A stretch of 64,000 nucleotides of DNA from Sinohyriopsis cumingii (taxonomy: Eukaryota; Mollusca; Bivalvia; Unionida; Unionidae): NCBI GenBank assembly GCA_028554795.2, contig CM068831.1:59333180-59397179 (forward strand), given 5' to 3'. Numbering within the stretch: the stretch's first letter is position 1; every line of letters begins with the position of its first letter. The notes below the pieces were generated by a model. It searched no databases. It saw only the letters and a program-made list of their open reading frames with translations, and was not told the origin of the DNA. Shown piece after piece: positions 43,772 through 53,977 of this stretch. The translations under genes and the position numbers were made by a program.

Positions 43772-46700
43772 CTATCGATCTTGCATAGGGTTCCTTTTCA
43801 TATACAGACCAATACCGACGTGACCGTACTTTAAGGTGAAGTGATTGGGAATTCGCACTCGCTTCTGGTATACAATTTGATAGACTTTTTCCAAGGGTCG
43901 ACTGACGATGTGGTGAGTGGGTAAACGTACAATCTTGTTCGGTTGATAGGTGGTCACTTTAAAGTTTCCATCCTCTCCCGATTGCAAGGCTTCTTTCAAT
44001 ACCCCAAAGTTGACCACTCGACTGGTACGATGATTCAGAGTCAGTCCTTTCACTTTGCACGTCGTGTGCACTTCTCCTTGTTTGTTCCGGTATTCGTAGC
44101 CGTAATTTTTGGGACCACCACTGACGAAACTTAGAATCTTGTCGTCGGGATGCTCGTCTGTCCAGGCTCCTAAACGGTCTCCTTCGATGTCAGGGTGCTG
44201 TTGAATCGGGTGATGGATGTAAATGCAACTGTCCGTGTCAAAGTACAGGACGCGTTCTTCTAACAGTTCTAAAGCTTCGTACAATTTTAAGCGAGCATGA
44301 GCTGTCACGTAAGCCGCAATGATGACATTTCCAAAAGGGTCGTCTTGTACAAAGTCCAGATCTTCTTCGTAATTGACCAAGATCAAATCCTCTCGAACGA
44401 CGTCCACGTGTTTCATGTATTTGGTTTTGTCGTGAATCATCTGGAAGTAGCGGGAAGGTTCTGTCAAATATTCCGTCTTGGGTAAACACGGTCGTTGTGC
44501 CATTTTACCCCACAAGCAATTTAACATCACTTTGGCAAACGATCGCCTGCCTTCGTTTTTTTTCGATGTGGTCTAAAGAGATGCCTTCTTGTGCATAGTA
44601 TTTCTCTTTGAATTGTATTTGGTCTTCGGGAGTGTGACACCAGGAAGGATAGCCGCTGGCTTCTTGTTTCAGTTTCAAAAAGGCATCCACGTAGTCGGCG
44701 AAAATGCCTTTCTGAGTAGGGTCACCCTTGTGGTACTGTTGTGTCTTGGGAAAGTGGCAAATTTCGTACACTTCTAACAGTTGGTATCCCATGTCCAGAG
44801 CTTTGAACAATTCTACGCTGACCCAGGTTCCCGTCAAGGCACGTTCTTCCTGGCTGTGATGGCAAGGTTGGTCCTGGTTGCACGTTTCGGCACAAGTACG
44901 GCACAAAGGAAACATCAGTTTGCCTTGACAATGGTGAGGTAAGACGGGATGGTATAGGTTCGTGGGAGGCAAAACTTTACACTTGATCAAGCCTTCGTAT
45001 TGTCGAATGTTTTTCAGGTCGATGTGTTCCGTCAACAATTGCGGGTGCCCTACAGGAAAGCGACAATATTTGCACACGTAGGGATACAGCGAACACACGT
45101 CCAAGTATTTGATTTCTTCTCCTTTCTCTTCGTCGGCTTGGTACAGCAAACAGGTGGCATTGGTCCTTCCTCCGTACAAACTATCCCTCGGGTTCAGCGG
45201 GTCCATGAACTGGTAACTTTCCACGAGGCGTTTAAACTCGGGATCGGTTTTCAAACGGTGATCGTACTCGTGTTCCCACATTTCCACCACTTGGTATCCT
45301 TGCTGTTCTAACTTTAGGCGTCGCTGACAAGTGTCCTGGTACAAGTCTTCCATGGTTCGTTGCAAAAACTGATTTTTAGTGTCACGGTCAGGGTAGCAGA
45401 CGGGACATCCGTGAAATAAGCAACCGTTAAACTCGTACACGATCTTGGGGTTTTCTAAGTCCCAGCCATCGACCGAATACGTTCCGATGGTCTTTTCGCC
45501 TCCTCCGTTGCGGGCATGCTGAATCCATTTGTCTTCCTTGTCACACAAGTAATGTAACCAACGTAGGGCTTTGACCGAGTATTGACGCTTGACATAGTGG
45601 GTCGTTTGAGGACTGATGACAGCCACGGTGTTTTCAGGCATGAATCGTTGGCGGTACACTAAGGAACACGCTTTGGCAATGGTGCAAGATTCTTTCAAAG
45701 GATCGACCCCTCCGTGTTCCATGAACAGTTCTCGAAATTTTCCACAGCAACGTCGTAAAATGTCCACGTCGGAACGACAATACTTTAACATTTCTTCCTG
45801 AAAGTCGAAGGGGTCAGAGGCATGAGCCTGGTACCAAGCGTAGAAATCTTCTCGTTGTTCGGTACGCATGTTGTCGGGGTCGTAATAGTGAGCCTCAGGC
45901 AAATGGGGTAGAACGGCATGTTGATTGGCTTCCGTATTGAAAAAGTGTGGAAAGTACCCTTTAGCCATTTCTGTCATTCCAAACGTTTTAGGCATTCGAC
46001 TCAAAGGCATGGCTAAGTAACTCATCGAATCTTTAAACTGTACTTGTCCCACTTGCATGAAAATGATTTTGGCTCCGTTCAAAATCACTTTAGGACGTTC
46101 GGTGCCATGTTCCGTATAGTACCTCAAAAGAAACTGTCCATCGTATCCGGAGAAATTGTGAGCCATCACCGTGGCATGACGATGACAATCTCCGTAACGT
46201 TCGATGTCCTCTTGGCTCCACGTCTTGTCGATGGGGTTTAAGACCCATCGGGCAAAATCGGCTAACGTGTTTGGTCCTCGAAAGATTTTTTCACGTCCTC
46301 CAGGAATCTTGCTGCAGTGAGGGCAATGACTGAAGATAGGTTCTTGAATGCACTTCTCGCACGCTCGATGAGCCACGCAGAAATTAGGAATGTGAATGCC
46401 GGTCTCTTGCATGCATTCGAAATCGAAAAAGATGAAATTGCCTTTCTTCTTGTGACCGTCCTCTTCCTCTGGTGGGGGTTGGTATTTTTGCACGTAGCAT
46501 TGGTGTTCCAAGTCCACGATGTGGTGACAAATGTGACATTTTTTCTTTCCTCGACATACGTGTGCCTTGGCATTATTGGTAAGTATGCCTTGTCCACAGG
46601 TAGGGCACAATCTCAGGAGTTGACAAGCACATTTCTTCTGTGAACCTTGTGTTTTCAAATGTTGTTGGTAACAGGTAGGACTGACAAACGTGCGCAAACA

Positions 46701-47837
46701 AGTCGAACAAGGCACTGGTCCTTCGCTCAGACAGGGTGGAGAGGCCAAACATCCTGGGCATTTCATTCCACAATGCTTGTGTTGCTCTCGATTGTTATAA
46801 CCATAGTCACATTTCTCACAATAATAACTGTATCCCAGGAATCCAGTGATACTGGTAATGGTATCGAAATGTTCATCGTGATGATAGACATGAATGTATT
46901 TTCCGTCCTTAAAATCTTGGCCTCGAAACAACAGAGTTCCACGCATTTCTTGAGGGTGCACTTTCAAGGTGTAGCGTGGAGCTAGGGCATCTTGCAATTT
47001 TTGCATCTCAGGAATGCCACAGGGTGTGTCTTTGGACAGTCCGGCTTGTTGCAACAGGAGTTCTGCTTCATTTCGTTGTTTGGCTCGATCGCATCGTTGA
47101 ATAGTTTTCCAGGTTCTTTTCCATTCTACCGTGTCGTTCTTGTTGGCATAGGTTCGTCCCACCACGATGGCACGGGCTAAACACATCTGGTCTTGAGGGT
47201 TGTTAATTCGGACGAGACTCTTTTTGGTGTTGCGAAGGTCGTCCACCAATAACATCTTTTTGCATCCAGTTCCTTGAGGAGGAGAGACGTGAGCCATTTT
47301 CAGTGTGGCTTTACCATTGGTGATGTCAAACTGGTCATTAGATTGTTGCACCTGTTGTATCTTGTCCATGACTTTGGAAGGGGTCAGTTCTGCGGGTTTG
47401 CTAAACTCGATCCAAACAGGGGATTTCAAACCGTCGTGATCTATGGATAGTGTCAAGCGATCGTCTTCTTTGGCTTGACATTGTCGCTTGAGTGCGGTGA
47501 GCAAAGAATCCCACATCTCGGTGATAAACCCTTCTGCTTTCTCCAAGGGTACGTCGGCCTTGAAATCTTTAAACTTCACCGTGTAGGTGTAAGCCGTGGT
47601 TCTAAATTTTCTAGAGGAGCGCTTTTCCGTCTCTCGAATGGAATAGTACTTTTCAGGGTTGACTAAGGGTGGTGAACTTGGTTTAGAGGGTTCGGAATCT
47701 GGTTCACTCATGTCCTCTTCAAAATCACTGGCATGAATTTGTGCCAAGATTTCAGCCCTGGTACGAGGCGATAGATCACGTTTCTGCCTCTTACTTTCTT
47801 CTTCTTCTTTCTTCTCGAATGAATGGGATCGTTTCAT
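43772..47837 (-). pseudogene. Protein-primed DNA polymerase B, broken by one frameshift
   Basis: ATG at 47837; the first frame is 1110 residues. After a charged N-terminus (~1-90) there is a long N-terminal region with Cys/His clusters (~340-450). Exonuclease motifs: FFDFE (~471-474), NFSGYD (~561-566), YCRSDVD (~686-692). Residues ~780-860 (YSVDGW, VYEFNGCLFHGCPVCY, VEMWEHEYD) look like the PDDEXK/Vsr-like insert common in these polymerases. Motif A is DVCSLYPY (~913-920). The frame changes at an A8 run (44563-44556 on minus). Motif B (KVMLNCLWG) and motif C (YFDTDSCIYI) are in the second frame, ending 43772. As read, the protein would lose its polymerase active site. Confidence 0.9.
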
Positions 47838-47972
47838 CTTGAGTGCAAAACGTCAAATGACTCAAGTTTAAACACCATAGACTAATTTATAGTCTGGGCA
47901 AACCAGCGTATATAAAAAGGGTGTGTGTCTTGTCCTTTCACTATTCATTTCACTCTCAAGCTGAGCACAACA
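47838..47972. promoter_or_regulatory. Bidirectional promoter between PolB and the zinc-knuckle gene
   Basis: 135 bp between divergent start codons. Plus strand: TATATAAAAAGG at 47909-47920, 53 bp before the ATG at 47973. Minus strand: TATAAATT at about 47892-47885, ~50 bp before the ATG at 47837, inside an inverted repeat AGACTA...TAGTCT. Confidence 0.65.
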
Positions 47973-48465
47973 ATGGAAGAGACTACCCAGATGGAACGTT
48001 TCGTCAGAGCTTTGCGAGGGGTCATTAGAAAATTCTCTTCAGACCAGCCGACGGACTACTCTCCTTCCTTTCGAGATAAAAGTCAAGATACTTGCTATAT
48101 CTGTCAGAAGAAAGGGCATTGGTCTTCAGAGTGTCCAGACCGTCAAAAAAAGAAAAAAAACAGGGGCTAAAAAAGACAAAAGTCAAGATACCTGTTATTA
48201 TTGTCAAGAAAAAGGACATTGGTCTCCAGATTGCCCAAAAATGAAACAAGAGGAGTCAGAAGAAAAGAAGGATTCTTCAGAAGAAGAGAGGGATTCTTCG
48301 GAAGAAGAGAGGGATTCTTCGAAAGAAGAGAGGGATTCTTCAGAGGAAGAAGAGGAAGAAAGAAGACAATTCTATTTACAAGAAGCAAAGAAACAGGAGA
48401 AGAAAAGAAGAAGGGAAGAAAATGAGGAAAAAACGGTGAAGAAATTAAAAAAACAGAGAGACTAA
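47973..48465 (+). pseudogene. Double zinc-knuckle (CCHC) protein, frame changes at an A8 run
   Basis: ATG at 47973. The first frame carries one CCHC knuckle, CYICQKKGHWSSEC, and stops at 48168-48170. A second, very similar knuckle, CYYCQEKGHWSPDC, lies in another frame just beyond, which stays open to 48465 through an acidic repeat (RDSSEEE/DSSKEE units) and a Lys/Arg/Glu-rich tail. The frames meet at G-A8-C (48152-48161). CCHC knuckles bind single-stranded nucleic acid and are usual in retroviral Gag; the divergent position next to PolB suggests an early or replication role, which is inference. No histone-type hairpin follows. Confidence 0.65.
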
Positions 48466-48690
48466 ACAAGGAGAAAGAAGAAGTCAATGAACTTTTAATT
48501 AAAGTGTTCTGTGGTGAATTGTGAATTGGATTGTAAAAAAATGGATAAAAGAATACATGAATGATATAAGGTAAGTGTCTTTGAGTTCTGATTTTAAAAT
48601 AAGAAGCTACACTCACGCACTCATACACAGACACGTACTATAAGGTAAAATGGGTGGGGTTTATTCTTGAGTTATTGGCAAATTGAAATT
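48466..48690. other. Intergenic region
   Basis: No gene seen. It separates the plus-strand zinc-knuckle gene from the 3' end of the minus-strand gene 48757-49318. Confidence 0.5.
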
Positions 48691-48731
48691 GTATTTCTTT
48701 TCGAGAAATGTGGGTGGCCCTGAAAAGGGCC
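48691..48731 (-). terminator. Histone-type 3' signal, gene 48757
   Basis: The minus strand reads GGCCCTTTTCAGGGCC at 48731-48716, 25 nt after the stop, then ACCCACA exactly as in many histone genes, and a GAAAAGAAA element about 13 nt further on. A TTGGCAAATTG segment next to it is shared with the blocks at 34451 and 35326. Confidence 0.88.
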
Positions 48732-48756
48732 TTTTTATTTTGGTGTAGGGGTGAGA

Positions 48757-49318
48757 TTAACCAATCAACTTTAACTGCCTTAAGCCTTTGCCACGGCCAA
48801 GGCCTACTTCTGATGATTGGGTTGAAATCACTAAGGGTGGTACGACAGGCTTAGTCACAGGGTTGGCGTGTTTAGCTCGGGAAGGTCGTATTCTCTTCGG
48901 TCGTGATAAAGAAGTCTGATACATTTGTTTCAGACTTCTTAACTCCGCTAAAATGTCCAACAGTACCGTAGCCGTTTGATTTTCACCCTCTTGTTTCTTT
49001 GCTGCTACTTCTTCTTGCTGTTGTTGCTGTTGTTTTTTTTCTTACCTCTTCTTGTTGCTGTTGCTGTTGCTGTAGGAGAAAAGCTTGTTCCGCTTCCTTT
49101 TGTCGTTGCATAAATTTCTCCAATTCTTCTTTCTGTCTCTGTCTAAAATTCTCCACTTGCGGTAATGAAGAAGGTAACGAAGGTTCCGGAACAAATTCTT
49201 GCGAGGTAAGAAAATCCACAAAATCCCAATGTACCTCTTCTGAAAGTAAGTCCGGGTTCCCTTGGGCAGTCTCCCCTGCTGGTGCACCCCAATGGATCGT
49301 TTTCTGAGTTTCCGTCAT
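48757..49318 (-). pseudogene. Gln-rich terminal-region protein, frame changes at an A8 run
   Basis: ATG at 49318. The first frame has an acidic/hydrophobic N-terminus (EEVHWDFVDFLTSQEFVPEP) and a coiled coil (FRQRQKEELEKFMQRQKEAE) leading into poly-Gln, and would end at 48983. From G-A8-C (49041-49032) another frame continues the glutamine run and then a non-repetitive end (LLDILAELRSLKQMYQ, RPKRIRPSRAKHANPVTKP) to 48757. The continuation of poly-Gln and the hairpin placed 25 nt after the second frame's stop indicate that the second frame is the natural end. A GAG|GTAAGA splice-donor match lies just before the run, which leaves splicing as an alternative. Confidence 0.6.
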
Positions 49319-49537
49319 GTTGAATCACTGTCGCATAGATTGACTGCACACAAGCGCTAACGAATCTATATAGACCACGTGACGTCACAGACTGCTCTCT
49401 TCGGATTGGATGCGAGCTGACTGAATTTTGTAACGCGTGTTCGGATTGGTAAATGAATTCAATCCGTTTCAATCCTTCCTGTACCTATAAATAAGCATAG
49501 TTCACTGCATTGATTCACTTGTTCTCGTCGCTTCAAG
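49319..49537. promoter_or_regulatory. Bidirectional promoter with CRE, E-box and CCAAT-type sites
   Basis: 219 bp between divergent ATGs. Minus side: CTATATAG (49366-49373) with an overlapping CACGTG (49376-49381) and TGACGTCA (49380-49387). Plus side: TATAAATAAG (49487-49496). Between them TCGGATTGG occurs twice (49401, 49442) and its inverse CAATCCG/CAATCC twice (49461, 49471). These match CREB/ATF, bHLH and CCAAT-factor sites by sequence only. Confidence 0.65.
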
Positions 49538-49771
49538 ATGTGGACCGATGTGCAATCTTCTACGCTTGTGTCTTCCATGATGTTCCGGACGGACATGCTC
49601 ATGTATGTCCAAGCCAAGTGGACCGTTGTCCACAGGACAAACACCAGCCTGTGGATACGTAGGATCTACGTTGAAAGACAAGGATGCCTGAAAAGAGTGC
49701 TGATTTACGGACCAACAGTGAGACGTAGCCTAAGGACAAGAAGAAGACCAATGCGGTACCATTTATGTTAA
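49538..49771 (+). CDS. Small basic protein at the right terminus
   Basis: 77 residues, ATG at 49538. No known domain. It has a mixed N-terminal half (DVQSSTLVSSMMFRTDMLMY) and a basic C-terminus (VRRSLRTRRRPMRYHLC). Coding status rests on context: a TATA box 44 bp upstream, and a stop codon 24 nt before a histone-type hairpin, the same spacing as for the four other small genes. Confidence 0.6.
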   Translation: MWTDVQSSTLVSSMMFRTDMLMYVQAKWTVVHRTNTSLWIRRIYVERQGCLKRVLIYGPTVRRSLRTRRRPMRYHLC

Positions 49772-49786
49772 TGAATACATTAACAT

Positions 49787-50150
49787 AAACCCAAAGGCCC
49801 TTTTCAGGGCCAGCCATATTTCTCGAAAAGAGATAGCCTTTCCATTGCCTACCCTTTTTTAAAATTTAAATTTAAATTTAAATTTAAAAAATTTTTTAAA
49901 AAATCCCAAAAGCCCAAACTCTATTCCCCATGTTAATTTCCCCTTGTCGCTAGACAGACCCACACTATAGTTCCATGTTAAATTCCCTTTGTCGCTAGAG
50001 TGACCCACGATTTTTCTCCATGTTAATTTCCCTTGTCGCTAATCTGACCCACGATTTTTCACCATGTTAAATTTCCCTTGTCGCTAATCTGACCCAGGGG
50101 TCTCTGTAATGCTAATTCCCATTGTCGCTAATGTACCCCACTTAACTACT
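49787..50150. repeat. Right terminal inverted repeat of the Polinton
   Basis: Reverse complement of 32885-33254, including the AT tract (49860-49905), the five GTCGCTA-containing subrepeats and the tip CTTAACTACT. Confidence 0.9.
49796..49833 (+). terminator. Histone-type 3' signal, gene 49538
   Basis: GGCCCTTTTCAGGGCC at 49796-49811, preceded by CCCAAA and followed by AGCCA. GAAAAGAGA lies at 49825-49833. It lies in the right inverted repeat and is the mirror copy of the left-end signal. Confidence 0.88.
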
Positions 50151-50156
50151 CACAGG
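50151..50156. repeat. Right target-site duplication (CACAGG)
   Basis: Identical to 32879-32884. Confidence 0.9.
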
Positions 50157-52569
50157 CATCAGATTTCTCGCCGTCTTAGGAATTTAATCTTGGTCAATAT
50201 AAACCTGACGTTTTTACACACAATAGAAAATGTGTTTCTTAAAATTTCATCTATTTATTCCTTCAACAAACGAAGTCACAAGACGAAAACGTTATTAGGA
50301 CTCTGCTCCACGAAGTCACCATAGTTATCACCTGGTCGGTCCATCAGTTCATCCGTTAACATTTTCTTTTCCGTAGATAATTGTACTGAGTAATATTGGA
50401 TGTCAACCAAATATAGCATTCAGGTATTTATTGACAAGACATGGAAGAGTTCGATATTCAGCTTTCAGCCCGTCGTCCTGATTCAGCTTTCCTGTTGCCC
50501 GTCGTCCTGACGTGGGTTCAACCAAGGTTGGCATGCAGCTATATGTTGGAAAGACCTTGAAAGATTTCCAAACGTTCCACATGATCATTTGCAAGGGTTG
50601 TACCAACTGATCTCCTGTCCTCCGGCTTTATGGTTTCTACGGCCTTTTCTTTCCAATAATGATTGATTTCCAAATCAGTCTGGCATGAAGGAATCCGCTC
50701 TTCTTTAAATGTTTGTTTTCTCCATGCACATGTTATATAACATGCATTTACAGCATATTAACACAAACGCCATGCATAATTATGCTATGGTTCCAAAACG
50801 TTTAAGTTCATGTGCAGATGCTAGAAAAACAATGCTGGGGCATATACTGTCTTTATTCGATAAACAATTTCCAAATAGAGAAAGGCAATTTACATTTGTG
50901 GTGTTTGCAATATTTCATATATACATAAATGCTGATTATTTCAAAGGTATTGAGAGACACTAGACGCGGTTTCTAATTTTAGAATTTTCTAGCAGAGGTT
51001 TAAAATTTTTACTCAGTGTTATGACTTCGGGACCATAGTCAGACAGACAGACAGACAAGGCGAAATTCCTAACCACCAAAATTCAGTCGAAAATAGTTCG
51101 CTCTTCAAAACTTTTCATTGATTTTTTTCTTCAGTTGAGAACCTTTAAACGTTATATAAATTTTAACCTTTACGATGATCAGATGAAAACTGACCTATCT
51201 GTTTCCATAATGTTCTGATACAACATGCGCCATTCCCGTGGCGAATCGACAAATATCATGGAGCTGTTGGTGTGCACGTAACACGAGGTCTCGTATGGGG
51301 CTCAAAGGTGGAACGCCTTGATACTCCTGCATTTTCAGTGTTTCCAAGATTTAATTAACCATCTAACTGTAAAGAAAACATACTCTGGGAAACATTATGC
51401 TTGTTTCACTCTCATTTTTCACCAGGAATAGCCTGAGGAGGCAGCTGGTTTCACCCACCCATACCCCCAGGATCGGCATCTGTTTTCAGTTTTTTGTATC
51501 TAGTATGAATCATCTTCTTTGTGGTTTTTAAAAATGTATGAATATCCAAAGCTGTCATTTTTATTTCACAGTACTGCAAATGGAAACATAATATCAAAGT
51601 TACTTATCATCTTTTTTTATGTCTGCGTTTGTTTCACATTGCTGAACGTGACACACCTTCAATATCGACCCCCCCACCCTCTCTCTCTCTCTCTCTCTCT
51701 CTCAGAAAAAAGAACATTTGTTGTACATTTTATCCCAAATTTGCCTTGTTCCATTCTTTTTCAACTTTATCAGAAGTAAATATATTTGCTGGAACAAACA
51801 TACACCTTGATTTTGGTAGTCCCTTGCATTTGGATGTTCTTCTTTTTTTCTTTTTTTCTTTGCTTATTCAGTCCTCGGTACAATATTAAGAGCATTGTAC
51901 GTGTAAAGCTTATTAGCCAATCCATTTGTGGAACATAGTTGTTAGTGTTCGTATACCTTAATTATGTTTCCATATAATTCTGTTTTTTGCCCATAACACA
52001 TTTTGTATGCTACTATTACCACTGGTACTGAGACGATGGCGTAAGGTGGCAACATCAAGAAATGAGGTTTTTGTCATAAATGGGCAAGTGCAAATTTAAT
52101 TTTATTAGTAGTTGTAGTATGGATGGATGGATGGATGGAAGAATGGATGGATGGATGGACGGACTGACTGATGGATAGAGCATTAACGTAAAAGGATGTA
52201 GGCATATAAGTAAGTATATATAGATTTGGTTTTAAACAAATTATATTGCCAAAATTACAGCACATTGGGCCGGGCTATAAGTTCTCATACTTAGCAACAT
52301 CCTCCCCCAAATACACAAGTAGGTACATGAAAAGTGCCAAGAACTAACAGTACATGTATATACTTATGCGTAGATAAGAAACACAGTGCATTGCTACAAA
52401 TTAATATCGAAAATTTCATGGTAATTGAAACCGTAATACAAAATAAGCGTATAACAACTAATTTAAAAAAAGATAAAGTGTACAGGACATTTCGCTAGCC
52501 AAGGTTCCTATAACCCTATCTACACCTTGGCATATCGAGCATATATTTCTGAGCTTCGGGTCTGTTAAA
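50157..52569. other. Unassigned flanking DNA
   Basis: No supported gene. (TC)n at 51681-51702, a (GATG)n run at 52118-52157 and a pair of CGTCGTCCTGA motifs near 50472 and 50501. Open frames here are short and without family signatures. A segment at 52494-52535 is an inverse copy of 58575-58620. Confidence 0.5.
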
Positions 52570-52738
52570 GGACTGAAATTCCATCAATAAAACAATGTCT
52601 CTATTTTTTTCCACTTACAACTAGGATAAGCTCTCAAAAGGTTCTTTTTCCTACAACATAACTTACATTATTAAGCAATCCTGGTCAGCCAAACCCATAT
52701 ATACTCTATTTTATGTTCACCCATTTCCAGGCCCGGGG
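52570..52738. repeat. Dispersed repeat (second copy at 22035-22180)
   Basis: CTGAAATTCCATCAATAAAA and AGGATAAGCTCTCAAAAGGT occur in the same order in both places over about 165 bp. Family unknown. Confidence 0.7.
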
Positions 52739-52801
52739 TTCGAACCCGCGACCTCCTGTATCCGTTACGGACGCTCTAACCACTTAGCCACCGCAGCGGT
52801 G
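52738..52801 (-). mobile_element. tRNA-like SINE head (family 1-like), truncated
   Basis: On the minus strand GCGGTGGCTAAGTGGTTAGA (A box) and GGTTCGAACCC (B box) form a tRNA-like head resembling that at 31745. It carries neither the SINE body nor a tRNA gene context, so I treat it as a SINE piece. Confidence 0.55.
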
Positions 52802-53079
52802 CAATCATTTGTACTAACAGCGATGCATAATTGGTTTAAGCAATGCATTAGCCTCATTCTTGGTTCTGTATGTTTCTTGCAAATAAAGATATAATGGTAG
52901 AGAGTCTCAACGTCCTCTTTTCATGTGCACAAGGGGCTATCAGCGTGAAAATTTTAAAATAAATCATCATTTGAATCACCGCAATTGTTTCATATCCAAA
53001 TACGAAGAATTGATAATTTCCTGTTACCAATATAAAAAAATATAATGGAGCGTGATTTTGTGTTGGTAAAATTTTACGT

Positions 53080-53888
53080 TTAAATATTAAATAATCTATT
53101 TAATGTTTTTACTGGATGCAGCGAAGTGTTCCAATTTTTAATGTGGAAGATGTAAAGGAATTCTGGAGATTTTGAGTCTTGTTGAAAATTGTTTTTATTT
53201 CTCAAATTATATTGTGTTGCTGTCCAACTAACGCAGGTACAAGATCTTGGAGGTAAGAGGGAGAAGATCCATATACAATTTTCTGAAATATACAGAGATT
53301 TTTTTTTTTCTTCCGATAATGGGAGCCAACCGATTTCTCTGTAAACTTTCTTAGTTGAAGTGCTATGGGTGAGTCCAGTTTCAATTCTTCCCACTGCAAG
53401 TTGAAGTCTGTCGAGCCTTAATAGGTCAGCGGCAGAGCAATTATTCCATATTGTGTCAGCATACCCAAGGAGAAGGGCATTTATAAGTGAGATAAAAATT
53501 ATTTCTATTGTTTTCCGACCTAGATTGTATTTAACAGACCTCAAAACACTTAGCATTTTAGATGCATGTAAACAGATATTATCAATATGTTCCGAAAAGC
53601 TACTAGAGTTGGTGAATATCAGACGAAGGTGATTATGATGTTAAATAAAATATAGCTCATTTTGAAAATCAAGCTCGAGAAAAACTGGGTCTAATTTGTT
53701 GGAGAAAAACATAACTTCAGTGTTTGATGGGTTAAACCCTACTAGCACTTATTTGGACCATTGGTCTATAGTTCTGAGTTCAGAGTTTATCACATATTCG
53801 ATGACATTGGTATTCGATGAGGAGTAAGCTAATGAGGAATCATCAGCAAAAAGTATGTTGGCTCTTATCAGATTATCGGCAATGTCAT

Positions 53889-53977
<89 letters not shown>

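Larger units (their letters stand above)
32885..50150 (-). mobile_element. Polinton/Maverick (adintovirus-like) integrated virus, 17.3 kb
   Basis: Boundaries are exact: CACAGG occurs immediately outside both ends (32879-32884, 50151-50156) and the element begins AGTAGTTAAGTGGGG and ends with its reverse complement. 6-bp duplications and AG...CT ends are hallmarks of Polintons. It carries PolB, integrase, packaging ATPase, DJR major capsid protein and penton. The near-identity of the two ~365-bp inverted repeats suggests a fairly recent insertion. Against that, several genes hold frameshifts or stops. Non-essential-looking small genes sit at both termini and carry histone-type 3' hairpins. Confidence 0.95.

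Noticed and set aside
48152-48170. A AAA AAC heptamer in frame, looking like a -1 programmed frameshift site in the zinc-knuckle gene
   Set aside because: The second knuckle lies in the +1 frame, not the -1 frame; a -1 shift leads to an unrelated short peptide.
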